DNA of 64,000 bases from Methylobacterium sp. E-045 (GTDB lineage Bacteria; Pseudomonadota; Alphaproteobacteria; Rhizobiales; Beijerinckiaceae), in the NCBI RefSeq assembly GCF_022829685.1, contig NZ_JAKSYE010000026.1:62001-126000 (forward strand), read 5' to 3'. Position numbers and translations under genes: made by a program. The first letter of the stretch is position 1, and each line of letters begins with the position of its first letter. The notes below the pieces were generated by a model, which saw only the letters and a list, made by a program, of their open reading frames with translations, did no database searches and had not been told where the DNA came from. Of the stretch, positions 54,808-63,269 are shown piece by piece.

Positions 54808-55386
54808 ATGATGAGCGACAGGCGGGCGAAGACGCGGTACAAGGTCACCCTGCCGGCGCTCTGCTGGGGGAGGCATCGGCCAAATTTCTATGCGGTCACC
54901 GACGATCTGTCCTTGGACGGGATTCGCTTCAAGTCGTCCGTCGTTCCCGCGATCGATGAACGACTGACCTGCAGCATCCGCCATGCCGGATCCCTTGAGG
55001 CCATCGTCGTGCGAACGGAAACGTCAGCTTTCGCGATCCGTGTGCTCGGTGCCAACCATCCCCTCGGCCTCGTGGTCCAGAGCCTTCTCAGCCTCGCCAA
55101 ATCGCAGAATCTGCCGCCCCTGGTGATGCGCGCTTTTCCGCGTATCGTGCCGGAGCGTCAGGATGTGCTGATCACGACCGAGGCCGGATCGATGCGGCCG
55201 GGCCGTGTCCTCAACATCTCGGCATCGGGCGTGGCCGTCTCCATGGAGGAACCCCTCGACGTCGGTACCCTGATCGTCATCGGCCGGACCAGGGCCAAGG
55301 TCGCCCGCCGGTTCGACAACGGCATCGGCGCGGCCTTTCTCAAGCCGCTCCACGAAGACGCGGTCGGCCCGCATGTGGTGCTCTGA
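54808..55386 (+). CDS. Tandem PilZ domain protein
   Basis: 192 residues. The first PilZ-like unit has RRAKTRYKV (RxxxR) and DDLSLDGIRF (D-x-S-x-x-G). The second has VLNISASGVAVSM and RFDNGIGAAFL. PilZ domains bind c-di-GMP through these motifs; the first copy has both and is the more likely binder. Effect and partner are unknown. It ends eight bases from the convergent LysR gene. Confidence 0.82.
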   Translation: MMSDRRAKTRYKVTLPALCWGRHRPNFYAVTDDLSLDGIRFKSSVVPAIDERLTCSIRHAGSLEAIVVRTETSAFAIRVLGANHPLGLVVQSLLSLAKSQNLPPLVMRAFPRIVPERQDVLITTEAGSMRPGRVLNISASGVAVSMEEPLDVGTLIVIGRTRAKVARRFDNGIGAAFLKPLHEDAVGPHVVL

Positions 55387-55394
55387 TCGCGGCA

Positions 55395-56321
55395 TCACGG
55401 CTGTGCGGCGGAGCCGTTCGACCAGGGTGCCGCCGCGAACCGGGCTCCCAGGAAGGCGATGAGCGCAAGGACGCGGGCGGGGCGCGGATCCCCCGGCGGC
55501 GTGACCAGATGCAGGGCGATGGGCGGCAGGTCCCACCCGTGCAGCACCCGTTCGAGCCGCCCGGCCCGAAGATCCTCCCAGACCATGAAATCCGGCTGGA
55601 CGGCGAGACCGAGCCCGGCGCGAAGGGCGGGTGTCAGGGCATCGGCATTGTTGGCCCGCAACGGTCCGGAGGGGACGATCACCGCCTCTTCGCCCTCCCG
55701 ACTGGTGAAGATCCAGCGGTCCGGGCTCGGCAGGTAGGCGTAGCCGAGGCAGGCATGGCGGGCGAGGTCGCGCGGATGGTCCGGTCGGCCATGCCGGTCG
55801 AGATAGTCGGGCGCGGCCACGAGCGCGCGGTTGACGAGGCACAGGCGCCGCGCCCGCAGGGAGGAATCCGCCAGGGCGGCGATGCGCAGGCCAATATCGA
55901 ACCCCCCGGCCACGAGATCGACCAGGGCATCGCTGAGATGGAGATCCACCGAAACCTCCGGGTACTGGCCGAGGAAATCCGGCAGGATCGGAGCCACGTG
56001 GAGGATTCCGAACGACATGGGGGCGGCGAGCCTCACCATGCCGCGCGGAACCGATGACGAGGCCGTGGCCTGCGCCTCCGCCGCTTCACCCTCCGCCAGG
56101 ATGCGAGCGGCACCCTCCCGCGCAGCATGGCCCAGCTCCGTCAGGGCGATCTTGCGCGAGGTTCGGTGGAACAGGCGGCCGCCGATCCGGGCTTCCAGGC
56201 GGGTGATCGCCTTCGAGACCGTGGCCTTCGACAGGCCGAGTTCATCCGCCGTCCGCCCGAACGCCCCCGTCTCGGCGACTTTGGCGAAGATCGCCCAGGC
56301 TTCGAAATCCGGCAGCTTCAT
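55395..56321 (-). CDS. LysR family transcriptional regulator
   Basis: 308 residues. N-terminal winged helix ([45 protein letters not shown]) and a LysR substrate-binding domain. It belongs to the CrgA/DsdC-like group that often controls oxidoreductase and quinone-stress genes. It is divergent from the ring-cleaving dioxygenase gene; a perfect palindrome lies in the shared promoter, 14 bases before its start. Confidence 0.92.
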   Translation of the reverse strand: MKLPDFEAWAIFAKVAETGAFGRTADELGLSKATVSKAITRLEARIGGRLFHRTSRKIALTELGHAAREGAARILAEGEAAEAQATASSSVPRGMVRLAAPMSFGILHVAPILPDFLGQYPEVSVDLHLSDALVDLVAGGFDIGLRIAALADSSLRARRLCLVNRALVAAPDYLDRHGRPDHPRDLARHACLGYAYLPSPDRWIFTSREGEEAVIVPSGPLRANNADALTPALRAGLGLAVQPDFMVWEDLRAGRLERVLHGWDLPPIALHLVTPPGDPRPARVLALIAFLGARFAAAPWSNGSAAQP

Positions 56322-56335
56322 TGGTGCGTTTCCAG

Positions 56336-56357
56336 AAACGATAGGTTTCCATCGTTT
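56336..56357. promoter_or_regulatory. Palindromic operator in the LysR / dioxygenase promoter
   Basis: AAACGAT and ATCGTTT around an 8-base spacer; the palindrome extends by one more pair to GAAACGAT/ATCGTTTC. It is nearly identical to a site upstream of the pirin gene at 26051-26072. Likely bound by the adjacent LysR protein. Confidence 0.65.
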
Positions 56358-56450
56358 CTATTTTCGTTGGGCCTGCCAAGGGCCAGATTGTCTCCATCAC
56401 GAAGCGGCGCGGTGGTCTTCCACCCGCCAGCGCGCCCCGGAGACACGATC

Positions 56451-57383
56451 ATGTCCGATAACGGCCTGCACCACGTCACCGCCTATGCCGGCGACATCCA
56501 GCGCAACCTCGATTTCTATCGGCGCGTCCTTGGCCTGCGCCTGGTGAAGAAGACCGTCAATTTCGACGATCCCTCGATCTATCATCTCTATTACGGGGAC
56601 GAGGCCGGCCGCCCCGGCACGATCCTGACCTTCTTCCCCGTGGCGCAGGCGGCGCGGGGGCGGGTCGGGATCGGCGAGACGCAGGAGACCGCCTTCCGCG
56701 TGCCCCGCGCCTCCATCGGCTGGTGGACACACCGGCTGATCGAGAAGGGCGTCGATCACGACGCCCTGGTCCAGCTCTTCGGCGAGCTGGTTCTGCGCCT
56801 GCGCGATCCCGACGGGATGGTGCTGGCCCTCGTGGGTGTGGACGATGTCGTGGAGGGAACGCCTTCCTGGACTGCGTCCGAGGTTCCGGCCGAGTACGCC
56901 ATCCAGGGCTTCCACGGCGTCACCCTGCTTCTGAACGAGGCGGAGCCGACGGCGCGGATCCTCACCGGGGTGTTCGGCTTCTCCGAGGCCGGGCGCGACG
57001 GGGCGATGACCCGCTACGCCAACGGCGGCAGCGTCGGCGGGTTCGTCACCCTCCGGGCGGTGGGCGAGTTCCTGCGCGGTCGGCCCGGTGCGGGCTCGGT
57101 CCATCACATCGCCTTTCGTGCGAAGGACGATGCCGAGCAGGCGTCCATGGTGGCCGATCTCACCGGTACCCACGGCCTGCAGGTGACCGAGCAGCGTGAC
57201 CGGGCCTATTTCCGCTCGGTCTACTTCCGTGAACCAGGTGGCGTGCTGTTCGAGATCGCCACCGACATCCCGGGCTTTGCCGTCGACGAGCCGGCCGATG
57301 CCCTCGGCGAAGCGCTCAAGCTCCCCGCCTTCCTCGAAGCGCATCGCGCGCGGATCGAGGAGGTTCTGCCCACCATCGCCTGA
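56451..57383 (+). CDS. Glyoxalase-fold ring-cleaving dioxygenase (MhqO-like)
   Basis: 310 residues with two vicinal-oxygen-chelate modules: GLHHVTAYAGDIQRNLDFYRRVLGLRLVKKTVNFDDP at the N-terminus and FHGVTLLLNEAEPTARILTGVFGF in the middle. Metal ligands are expected from HHV, SVHHIAFR and VLFEIATD. It resembles MhqO, which degrades or detoxifies hydroquinones. The next gene is an MhqD-like esterase, as in mhq operons. The start is supported by a GGAG about 11 bases upstream. Confidence 0.9.
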   Translation: MSDNGLHHVTAYAGDIQRNLDFYRRVLGLRLVKKTVNFDDPSIYHLYYGDEAGRPGTILTFFPVAQAARGRVGIGETQETAFRVPRASIGWWTHRLIEKGVDHDALVQLFGELVLRLRDPDGMVLALVGVDDVVEGTPSWTASEVPAEYAIQGFHGVTLLLNEAEPTARILTGVFGFSEAGRDGAMTRYANGGSVGGFVTLRAVGEFLRGRPGAGSVHHIAFRAKDDAEQASMVADLTGTHGLQVTEQRDRAYFRSVYFREPGGVLFEIATDIPGFAVDEPADALGEALKLPAFLEAHRARIEEVLPTIA

Positions 57384-57388
57384 CAAGG

Positions 57389-57412
57389 CCGCCCCTCCAC
57401 GAGGAGGGGCGG
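57389..57412 (+). terminator. Intercistronic hairpin between mhqO-like and mhqD-like genes
   Basis: Perfect 10-bp stem (CCGCCCCTCC) with tetraloop ACGA, followed by TT. As both genes are co-directional and probably co-transcribed, it may attenuate or set differential expression instead of fully terminating. Confidence 0.5.
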
Positions 57413-57440
57413 TTCCCACGCACCTTTTTGCGAGGCCGTC

Positions 57441-58094
57441 ATGACCACACCGTCCCTGTCCTTCACTCACCGGTTCGAGCCCGCGACCGCGGTCGGCTCC
57501 CCTCCGCTCCTGCTGCTCCACGGCACCGGCGGCGACGAAAGCGACCTGCTGCCCCTGAGCCGCGCCGTGTCGCCGGGTTCCGCCCTGCTGTCGCCCCGCG
57601 GGCCGGTCCTGGAGAACGGCATGCCGCGCTTCTTCCGCCGTCTGGCCGAGGGCGTCTTCGACGAGGCCGATGTGCGGCGTCGCGCGCGGGACCTCGCGGC
57701 CTTCGTCGCGGAGGCCCGTGACGCCTACGGCCTCGCCGCACCCGTGGCGCTCGGCTTCTCCAATGGCGCCAATATCGCCGCGGCCCTTCTGCTGCTCCAT
57801 CCCGGCGTGCTCGCCGGAGCGGCGCTCCTGCGGCCGATGATGCCGTTGGCGGAACCGCCTGCCCCGAACCTGACGGGGACGGCCGTGCTGATGCTGTCGG
57901 GCATGGCCGATCCGATCGTGCCGGCCGAGAGCGCCGGGCGTCTCGCGAGCGTCCTTGCCGGCGCAGGGGCGGATGTCGCGCACGACATCCAGCCGGCCGG
58001 GCACGGGCTCGGCCAGGCCGACGTCACGGCGGTTCAGGCGTGGATGGCCCGGATGGTCGGGGGTGAGGGCGCGGGAGCGAGGCTGCGTCGGTAG
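57441..58094 (+). CDS. Alpha/beta hydrolase, carboxylesterase/phospholipase type (MhqD-like)
   Basis: 217 residues. Catalytic triad: Ser in GFSNGAN, Asp in SGMADPIVP, His in PAGHGLGQAD; oxyanion region LLLLHGTGGDE. It resembles YodD/MhqD-type esterases that accompany ring-cleaving dioxygenases in quinone resistance. It overlaps the convergent glycosyltransferase gene by 61 bp at the 3' end, so one of the two C-termini is unusual. Confidence 0.9.
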   Translation: MTTPSLSFTHRFEPATAVGSPPLLLLHGTGGDESDLLPLSRAVSPGSALLSPRGPVLENGMPRFFRRLAEGVFDEADVRRRARDLAAFVAEARDAYGLAAPVALGFSNGANIAAALLLLHPGVLAGAALLRPMMPLAEPPAPNLTGTAVLMLSGMADPIVPAESAGRLASVLAGAGADVAHDIQPAGHGLGQADVTAVQAWMARMVGGEGAGARLRR

Positions 58095-59308
58095 ACCTCC
58101 TCGATGCCGTCGAGATGCCGGTCGAGGGTCAGCGGGTCGGCCCAGAACAGGTCGTAGGCGGCATCCGACATGCGGCGGGCCACCGCGTCGTCGGACAAGC
58201 GGCCAAGGGCGGCGGCGAGGGAATCCGGTTTGCCGGAAGCGAACCAGAGACCGTTGACGCCGTCCTCCACCGCCTCCCGGCCGGCGCAGATGTCGCTCAC
58301 AATCACCGGCGTTCCGGCCGCCAGGGCCTCGAGCACGGTGAGGGGCTGGCCCTCGTACCAGACAGAGGGGAAGACGAGGGCGCGGGCCGCGCGCATCAGC
58401 GCCTTCACCTCCGCCGGGTTCTTCCAGCCGAGGAAGCGGGCCTCCGGATGCTCCGCCTCCAGTTGCGCCCGCTGCGGGCCGTCGCCGATGAACACCGCCG
58501 TCACTCCTGCGAGGCGGGCGGCCTCGGCGAAGATGGGGGCGCCCTTCTCCGGCGAGACCCGCCCCACGAAGACGATGTCGCCCAGCGGCCGATCCGCCTT
58601 CCGGCCGATGGGCTCCGCATCCACGGGGTTGGAGACCTCGAAATAGCGTGTCCGCTTCGGCAGGTAGGGGGCGAGAACGGGCTTCTGCAGCCGGCTGATG
58701 GTGATGACGGTCGCAGCGCTGCCGACGAGGCCCGACCCCCGCATCAGCGCGTGGCGGCCGACCCGCATCAGCTTGCGGGCATAGCTCCGGGAATCGCAAT
58801 TGTAGGCGATGCAGGCGGGCGAGAGCGGGGTGCGGTGGCAGGCGGCCGAGATCGGGTAATCGTAGAAGCCGCCATTGGGGCACGCGAGATAGTATTCGTG
58901 CATGGTGAACACCACCGGCACCTTCGTCGCCTTCAGCACGGGTCCGATGGAGGGCGACAGGGCCTTGGCCCAGCCATGGACGTGGACGACGCTGTCGCTC
59001 GGATCGTAGCCCGAGAGGAGGGCTTCGAGACGGAGCGCCGCCGGCCGGTTCCAGAGCCATTGCACGCCGAAACTGGCGAGCGAGGTGGTGAGCGCCACGT
59101 CGGTCTGGCCGAGGACGATCACCTCGATGCCGGCATGCGCCAGACGCGGATCGGCCGGGCCGACGGCCGCGAAGACCACGATCCGGTTGCCCCGCCCGGC
59201 GAGGCCGAGGGCGCTCTCGATGGCGACCTTCGCTTGCCCGCCGTTGATGAAGGCGTGATCGGCGACGATGATGACGTTCATGACCGCATCGGATGGGGCG
59301 GTGGTCAT
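58034..59308 (-). CDS. Glycosyltransferase family 4 protein
   Basis: 424 residues, GT-B fold. The N-terminal domain starts NVIIVADHAFINGGQAKVAIE. The donor-binding domain has VGRVSPEKGAPIF, VFIGDGPQR and the family motif YEGQPLTVLEALAAGTPVIVS. It probably adds a sugar to a surface polysaccharide or lipid carrier; donor and acceptor are unknown. The ATG at 59308 overlaps the stop of the upstream methyltransferase gene (ATGA). Confidence 0.9.
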   Translation of the reverse strand: MTTAPSDAVMNVIIVADHAFINGGQAKVAIESALGLAGRGNRIVVFAAVGPADPRLAHAGIEVIVLGQTDVALTTSLASFGVQWLWNRPAALRLEALLSGYDPSDSVVHVHGWAKALSPSIGPVLKATKVPVVFTMHEYYLACPNGGFYDYPISAACHRTPLSPACIAYNCDSRSYARKLMRVGRHALMRGSGLVGSAATVITISRLQKPVLAPYLPKRTRYFEVSNPVDAEPIGRKADRPLGDIVFVGRVSPEKGAPIFAEAARLAGVTAVFIGDGPQRAQLEAEHPEARFLGWKNPAEVKALMRAARALVFPSVWYEGQPLTVLEALAAGTPVIVSDICAGREAVEDGVNGLWFASGKPDSLAAALGRLSDDAVARRMSDAAYDLFWADPLTLDRHLDGIEEVYRRSLAPAPSPPTIRAIHA

Positions 59309-60135
59309 TTACGGGCGATGACGAAGGCGAAGCTCGTGAAGGTCCGCCAGTCCCGGCTCCGGGCGAGGCGGGTGAACGCATCGTCGATTTGGCGCAGGCC
59401 GGGCAGCTTGTGGAAGTAGCTGTAGCCGTAGAACGGCAGCACCACGATCTCGTGAAAGCCGATTTCCTTCAGGAGCGGGACGATCGCCGCCTCGCTGCCC
59501 CGGCAGTAATTGTAATGCGCCGGGAATTTCGGATTGTCGCCGTCGTCCCTGCGGTCCGGGAACAGGGTGTGGAGCACCGCGCGCGACAGGGCCTCCGGCA
59601 TGAGCTGGTTGGCGACGAAGGGCGGGGCGAACAGGGTGGGAAAGAAGCTGAGCGCCGCGCCGCCCGGTGCGAGGAGGCCATGGATGTTGCGCCACATCTG
59701 CGCCACGTCCGGCACGTGCTCCATGACCATCGAGCAATAGGCGAAGTCGAACCGGTTCGCGCCGATGGTCTCCAGGGTGGATGGCGAGGCGATGTCGCAG
59801 CAGAGTTTCGCGAATTCGGGCGGGGCGAGATCGAGTTCCTTCTGCGAGATGTCGTTGATCGTCACCTTGATCCCATGCCGGACCAGCTCCGGCGGCTGGA
59901 AGACCGGGTCGCGCCCGCCGCCGATCTCGAGATGGTCGCGAAGGCCGTACTCGTTGGTGAGGGCGACGATCGTGTTCTTGTAGTTCTCCCAGCTCCAGTT
60001 CCAGTCGGGGGAATAGCCGAGGTCGCGTGCAATCGCGCGGATGTCGCGCGGGGCGACCAGCGGGCGCGTGGCCGGCATTCCGGGTGAGGTCCGGCCGGGA
60101 GAGGTCGGATCCGGGTTCGCCCTCGTCATGCTCAT
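59305..60135 (-). CDS. Class I SAM-dependent methyltransferase
   Basis: 276 residues. SAM-binding motif HLEIGGGRDPVFQPPEL (motif I), KVTINDIS (motif II) and FDFAYCSMVMEHVPDVAQMWRNIHGLLAPGG (motifs III-IV). It is co-translated with the glycosyltransferase gene, so a role in modifying a sugar or surface polymer is likely. ATG 60135 was chosen; an ATG two codons later is possible. Confidence 0.88.
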   Translation of the reverse strand: MSMTRANPDPTSPGRTSPGMPATRPLVAPRDIRAIARDLGYSPDWNWSWENYKNTIVALTNEYGLRDHLEIGGGRDPVFQPPELVRHGIKVTINDISQKELDLAPPEFAKLCCDIASPSTLETIGANRFDFAYCSMVMEHVPDVAQMWRNIHGLLAPGGAALSFFPTLFAPPFVANQLMPEALSRAVLHTLFPDRRDDGDNPKFPAHYNYCRGSEAAIVPLLKEIGFHEIVVLPFYGYSYFHKLPGLRQIDDAFTRLARSRDWRTFTSFAFVIARK

Positions 60136-60446
60136 CGCGATGCGCGCCTTCTGAAGCGGCCGAGCCGCGTTGCAGCGGTGAGGCTGCCTGTCCGGCAACG
60201 AGCCTAAGGGGTGCCGGGTTACGGAGATCTGACGGTCTTCCGGGCCGACAATGAATTTCCGCGGCAGCCTTAACGGCCCATGGCCTTAATCGCGCCATTA
60301 TGGACCGTTGTTCAGGACGGGCCTATCGTCTCGGCGCGGTTCCTCGTCCGCGCCCTCCGACGATGGCCTTCCGAAGGATGCCACGCCTTGCTTCTCCCCG
60401 CGCGACGCCATCGTCTTCGTGACGAGCCAGACCGGGGTGATGCCTG
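60136..60446. other. Divergent intergenic region, methyltransferase / cyclase
   Basis: This 311-bp region lies between head-to-head genes. No gene is supported. It should hold the promoters for both directions; none stands out. Confidence 0.4.
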
Positions 60447-61526
60447 ATGCTGCCGCCGCATCGCTGGTTCTGGATCCTCATCCTCGTCGCCTGCAGCGGC
60501 GCCGGGCTTCTCTACGACCTGCTGTTCGCCAACGGCGCCTCGCCGCTGGCCGGGGTGATCTATGGCCTCGCGGTGGGCGCGACCACCCTCGCCTTCGACC
60601 GTGGCCTGATCTTCGGCGGCCTTCAGGCGCGCTTTCGCCAGTTGCCGGCGAAGATCTACGTGCTCGCCGCCGAACTCGCCTATGTCCTGATGATCGCCAG
60701 CGGCATCGCGCTCGGCGGTCTCGTCGTCTGGGCCCTCGGCCTGACCGGTGACGCCCTCAAGGATGCCGTCAAGATCACCCCGCGGGTCCTCGCCTATTCG
60801 CTGGCGGTATCGGCGATGCTCGTCTTCGTCATCCGCATGCGCGATCTCATCGGCGGCGAGGTGTTCGTGAACTTCCTCGTCGGCCGCTATCACCGGCCGG
60901 TGCGCGAGGACCGCATCTTCCTGTTTCTCGACGTCGTCGGCTCCACCGCCTTCGCCGAAACCCATGGCGACCTCAAGGCCCAGGCCTATCTCGGCGCGGT
61001 CTTCGCCGCCCTCGCCGAGCCCGTGCGCCGCAATCACGGCTCCACCGACGATTACATCGGCGACATGGCCATGATCACCTGGCCGATGGAGCGTGGCCTC
61101 AAGGATGCCCGATGCGTCGCCTGCGTCTTCGACGTCCTCGACCGGATCGAGGCCGAGGCGGCGGCCTGGCAGGCCCGCTTCGGCGTGGTGCCCCGCCTGC
61201 GGGCGGCGCTGCATGGCGGTTCCATCGTCACCGCGGAGGTCGGGGTCGACCGGCACAAGATCGCCTATTTCGGCGACACGGTGAACGTGACTTCGCGGAT
61301 CGAGGCCTTGTGCCGGCCGCTCGGCACCGAGATCCTGATTTCGGACGATCTCCTCGGCCGCCTGCCGCGCCTGCCCGAGGGCATCCGCGCCCGCTCCCTC
61401 GGAGCCCATGCCCTGCGCGGCCGGGGCCAGCCGCTCGCGGTCTCGACCCTGGAGCGGGCGGCCCCGGCCATCGAGGAGGTCGAGGCGGTGAGGGACGTGG
61501 CTCCGCGTCTGGCGGCGTCCGTATGA
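60447..61526 (+). CDS. Membrane-anchored class III adenylate/guanylate cyclase
   Basis: 359 residues. Four membrane helices in the first 130 residues are followed by a class III cyclase domain from about 150. Metal-binding Asp162 ([10 protein letters not shown]) and Asp206 (YIGDMAM), and transition-state Asn280 and Arg284 ([11 protein letters not shown]) are present, so the enzyme is probably active. It makes cAMP or cGMP. Its stop overlaps the start of the YaiI gene (ATGA). Confidence 0.92.
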   Translation: MLPPHRWFWILILVACSGAGLLYDLLFANGASPLAGVIYGLAVGATTLAFDRGLIFGGLQARFRQLPAKIYVLAAELAYVLMIASGIALGGLVVWALGLTGDALKDAVKITPRVLAYSLAVSAMLVFVIRMRDLIGGEVFVNFLVGRYHRPVREDRIFLFLDVVGSTAFAETHGDLKAQAYLGAVFAALAEPVRRNHGSTDDYIGDMAMITWPMERGLKDARCVACVFDVLDRIEAEAAAWQARFGVVPRLRAALHGGSIVTAEVGVDRHKIAYFGDTVNVTSRIEALCRPLGTEILISDDLLGRLPRLPEGIRARSLGAHALRGRGQPLAVSTLERAAPAIEEVEAVRDVAPRLAASV

Positions 61527-62011
61527 GTGCGAGCGTGCCGGAGCCCGACCGGTCGATCGTCGTCTACATCGATGCCGATGCCTGCCCGGTGAAGGACGAG
61601 ACCTACCGGGTCGCTGGCCGCTACGGCCTGCATGTCTACGTGGTGGCCAACAGTTTCATCACCCTGCCGCGCGAGCCCTGGATCGAGCGCGTCGTCGTCA
61701 GCGACCGTTTCGATGCCGCCGACGATTGGATCGCGGAGCGGGCGAGAGCGGGCGCCGTCGTCGTCACCTCGGACGTGCCCCTGGCGAGCCGATGCGTGAA
61801 GGCGGGCGCCGAGGTCCTCGCGCCCAACGGGAAACCTTTCAGCGAGAGCGGGATCGGCCTTGCCCTCGCCACCCGCAATTTGATGCAGGACCTGCGCGAG
61901 GCGGGCACGGTCACGGGCGGCCCGCGGCCGTTCTCAGCCAGGGACCGCTCGGCCTATCTCGGCGCGCTGGATCGAACCGTCATGCGACTCAGGCGCGGCG
62001 GCTTCGGCTGA
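61523..62011 (+). CDS. UPF0178 (YaiI/YqxD) family protein
   Basis: 162 residues. Family signature [13 protein letters not shown] at the N-terminus, [40 protein letters not shown], and a basic C-terminus. The fold is NYN/PIN-like with acidic residues suited to nuclease activity, but function is not established. Translationally coupled to the cyclase gene. Confidence 0.9.
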   Translation: MSASVPEPDRSIVVYIDADACPVKDETYRVAGRYGLHVYVVANSFITLPREPWIERVVVSDRFDAADDWIAERARAGAVVVTSDVPLASRCVKAGAEVLAPNGKPFSESGIGLALATRNLMQDLREAGTVTGGPRPFSARDRSAYLGALDRTVMRLRRGGFG

Positions 62012-62062
62012 CATTCGCCCTGTCCCGAGCCGTCTCCACTGCCGGGACTCGGTTCGATTCCG

Positions 62063-63121
62063 TTACGAGCCGGAACTCATGGCCTCGCCGAAGGACTGCA
62101 CCAGGCCATCCTCGAGGCGCCCCTTCATATCGGAGAGGATCGCCATGGCGACGGAGGTTGGCATCGCCGGCTTGTAGATGCGTTTCTCCGTCAGCGCCGA
62201 ATAGATGTCGCAGATCGTCATCAGCCGCACGGTATCGCCGATGGCGTCCCCACTGAGGCCGTCGGGATAGCCCGTGCCGTCGAGCATTTCGTGGTGATGC
62301 CGCACGGCGCCGAGGGTGACGTCGTCGCAGCCGGTACCCTTGAGCTTCTCGTAGCCGATGACCGGATGCGTGCGCATGATCGTCATCTCGGCCTCGTCGA
62401 GCCGGCCCGGCTTGTTGAGGATCGAGAGCGGGATCCGGGCTTTCCCGAGGTCGTGGAGCAGCGCGGCGCGGACGAAATGATGGCGGTCGTCGGTGGAGAA
62501 ACCGAGGTGGAGCGAGAACTTGGCGGCCACGCCCGCCACGAGCAGGCAATGCTGATAGGTGGCGTCGTCATGCGTCCACACCCGGTCGAGCCAGCGGGTC
62601 AATCCGCCGTCGCGAACCGCCGCGATGATCGGTTCGAGGCTGGCATCGACCCGCGTCAGGGAGACCGGATCGTTCGACCGCGCCCCGTCGAACAGGCGGG
62701 TCAGGACCGCGGTGGCCCGTGCCACGCCGCGCTCGATGCTCCGGGCCGGCTTTTCGGCGCGATCCTGGATCACTTGCGTCACCATGGTGCGAGCGACCAT
62801 TGCGGGGGTCGTCAGAGCCGACAGGCAGCAGGTCGCGCCGAGATTCCTGGCGTTGCGCAGGCCGATCTCGCTCATGTTCCGAAGCAGGCAGATGACGGGA
62901 ACATCCGCGCTTTTCAGTCGCGTGAAGGCACGGCGCATGGCGGTGGCGGCATCGCGCCTGTCGAGGGTCACATCGCATACCGCCCCGATGGGCACCGGCG
63001 TCATGTCTATCGCCGAATCGTATCGGATTACCTTGCAGTCCGCGACGAGGCTCAGCTCGTGGCGCAGGAGTTCACTGCTGTCGGGCCGGTCTGTAATGAG
63101 AATGACTGTCCCGTCTAGCAT
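62063..63121 (-). CDS. HD-GYP domain cyclic-di-GMP phosphodiesterase with degenerate receiver
   Basis: 352 residues. The N-terminal 120 residues look like a response-regulator receiver (TVILITDRPDSSELL, VPVICLLRNMSEIGLRNARNLGA) but without the usual acidic pocket. The C-terminal HD-GYP domain has His191, the HD pair His223-Asp224 (LLHDLGK), His275-His277 and the GYP loop (LDGTGYPDGL). It should hydrolyse c-di-GMP. It converges with the YaiI gene. Confidence 0.9.
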   Translation of the reverse strand: MLDGTVILITDRPDSSELLRHELSLVADCKVIRYDSAIDMTPVPIGAVCDVTLDRRDAATAMRRAFTRLKSADVPVICLLRNMSEIGLRNARNLGATCCLSALTTPAMVARTMVTQVIQDRAEKPARSIERGVARATAVLTRLFDGARSNDPVSLTRVDASLEPIIAAVRDGGLTRWLDRVWTHDDATYQHCLLVAGVAAKFSLHLGFSTDDRHHFVRAALLHDLGKARIPLSILNKPGRLDEAEMTIMRTHPVIGYEKLKGTGCDDVTLGAVRHHHEMLDGTGYPDGLSGDAIGDTVRLMTICDIYSALTEKRIYKPAMPTSVAMAILSDMKGRLEDGLVQSFGEAMSSGS

Positions 63122-63269
63122 TCGCAGTGAGCCCGTGGTCTCGCGATTCCCGCAGATTCGTGATAAATTGCAAATATGGAGAGAAGCTTAATCCATTTTT
63201 CTAGTATAATGCTACTATAGAAAATGATATTTTGCCCGCTGCAAGCTGCTATTGTTTGTGCAACCTGAG

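Noticed and set aside
56397..59381. Minus-strand open frame of 994 codons spanning the dioxygenase, esterase and glycosyltransferase genes
   Set aside because: It is antisense to two well-supported genes and out of frame in the third; composition is of the shadow type.
62041..62080. TTCGATT with flanking GC bases, resembling a tRNA T-arm
   Set aside because: Only three of five stem pairs form, there is no acceptor or anticodon arm, and the gap between the two genes is about 50 bp.
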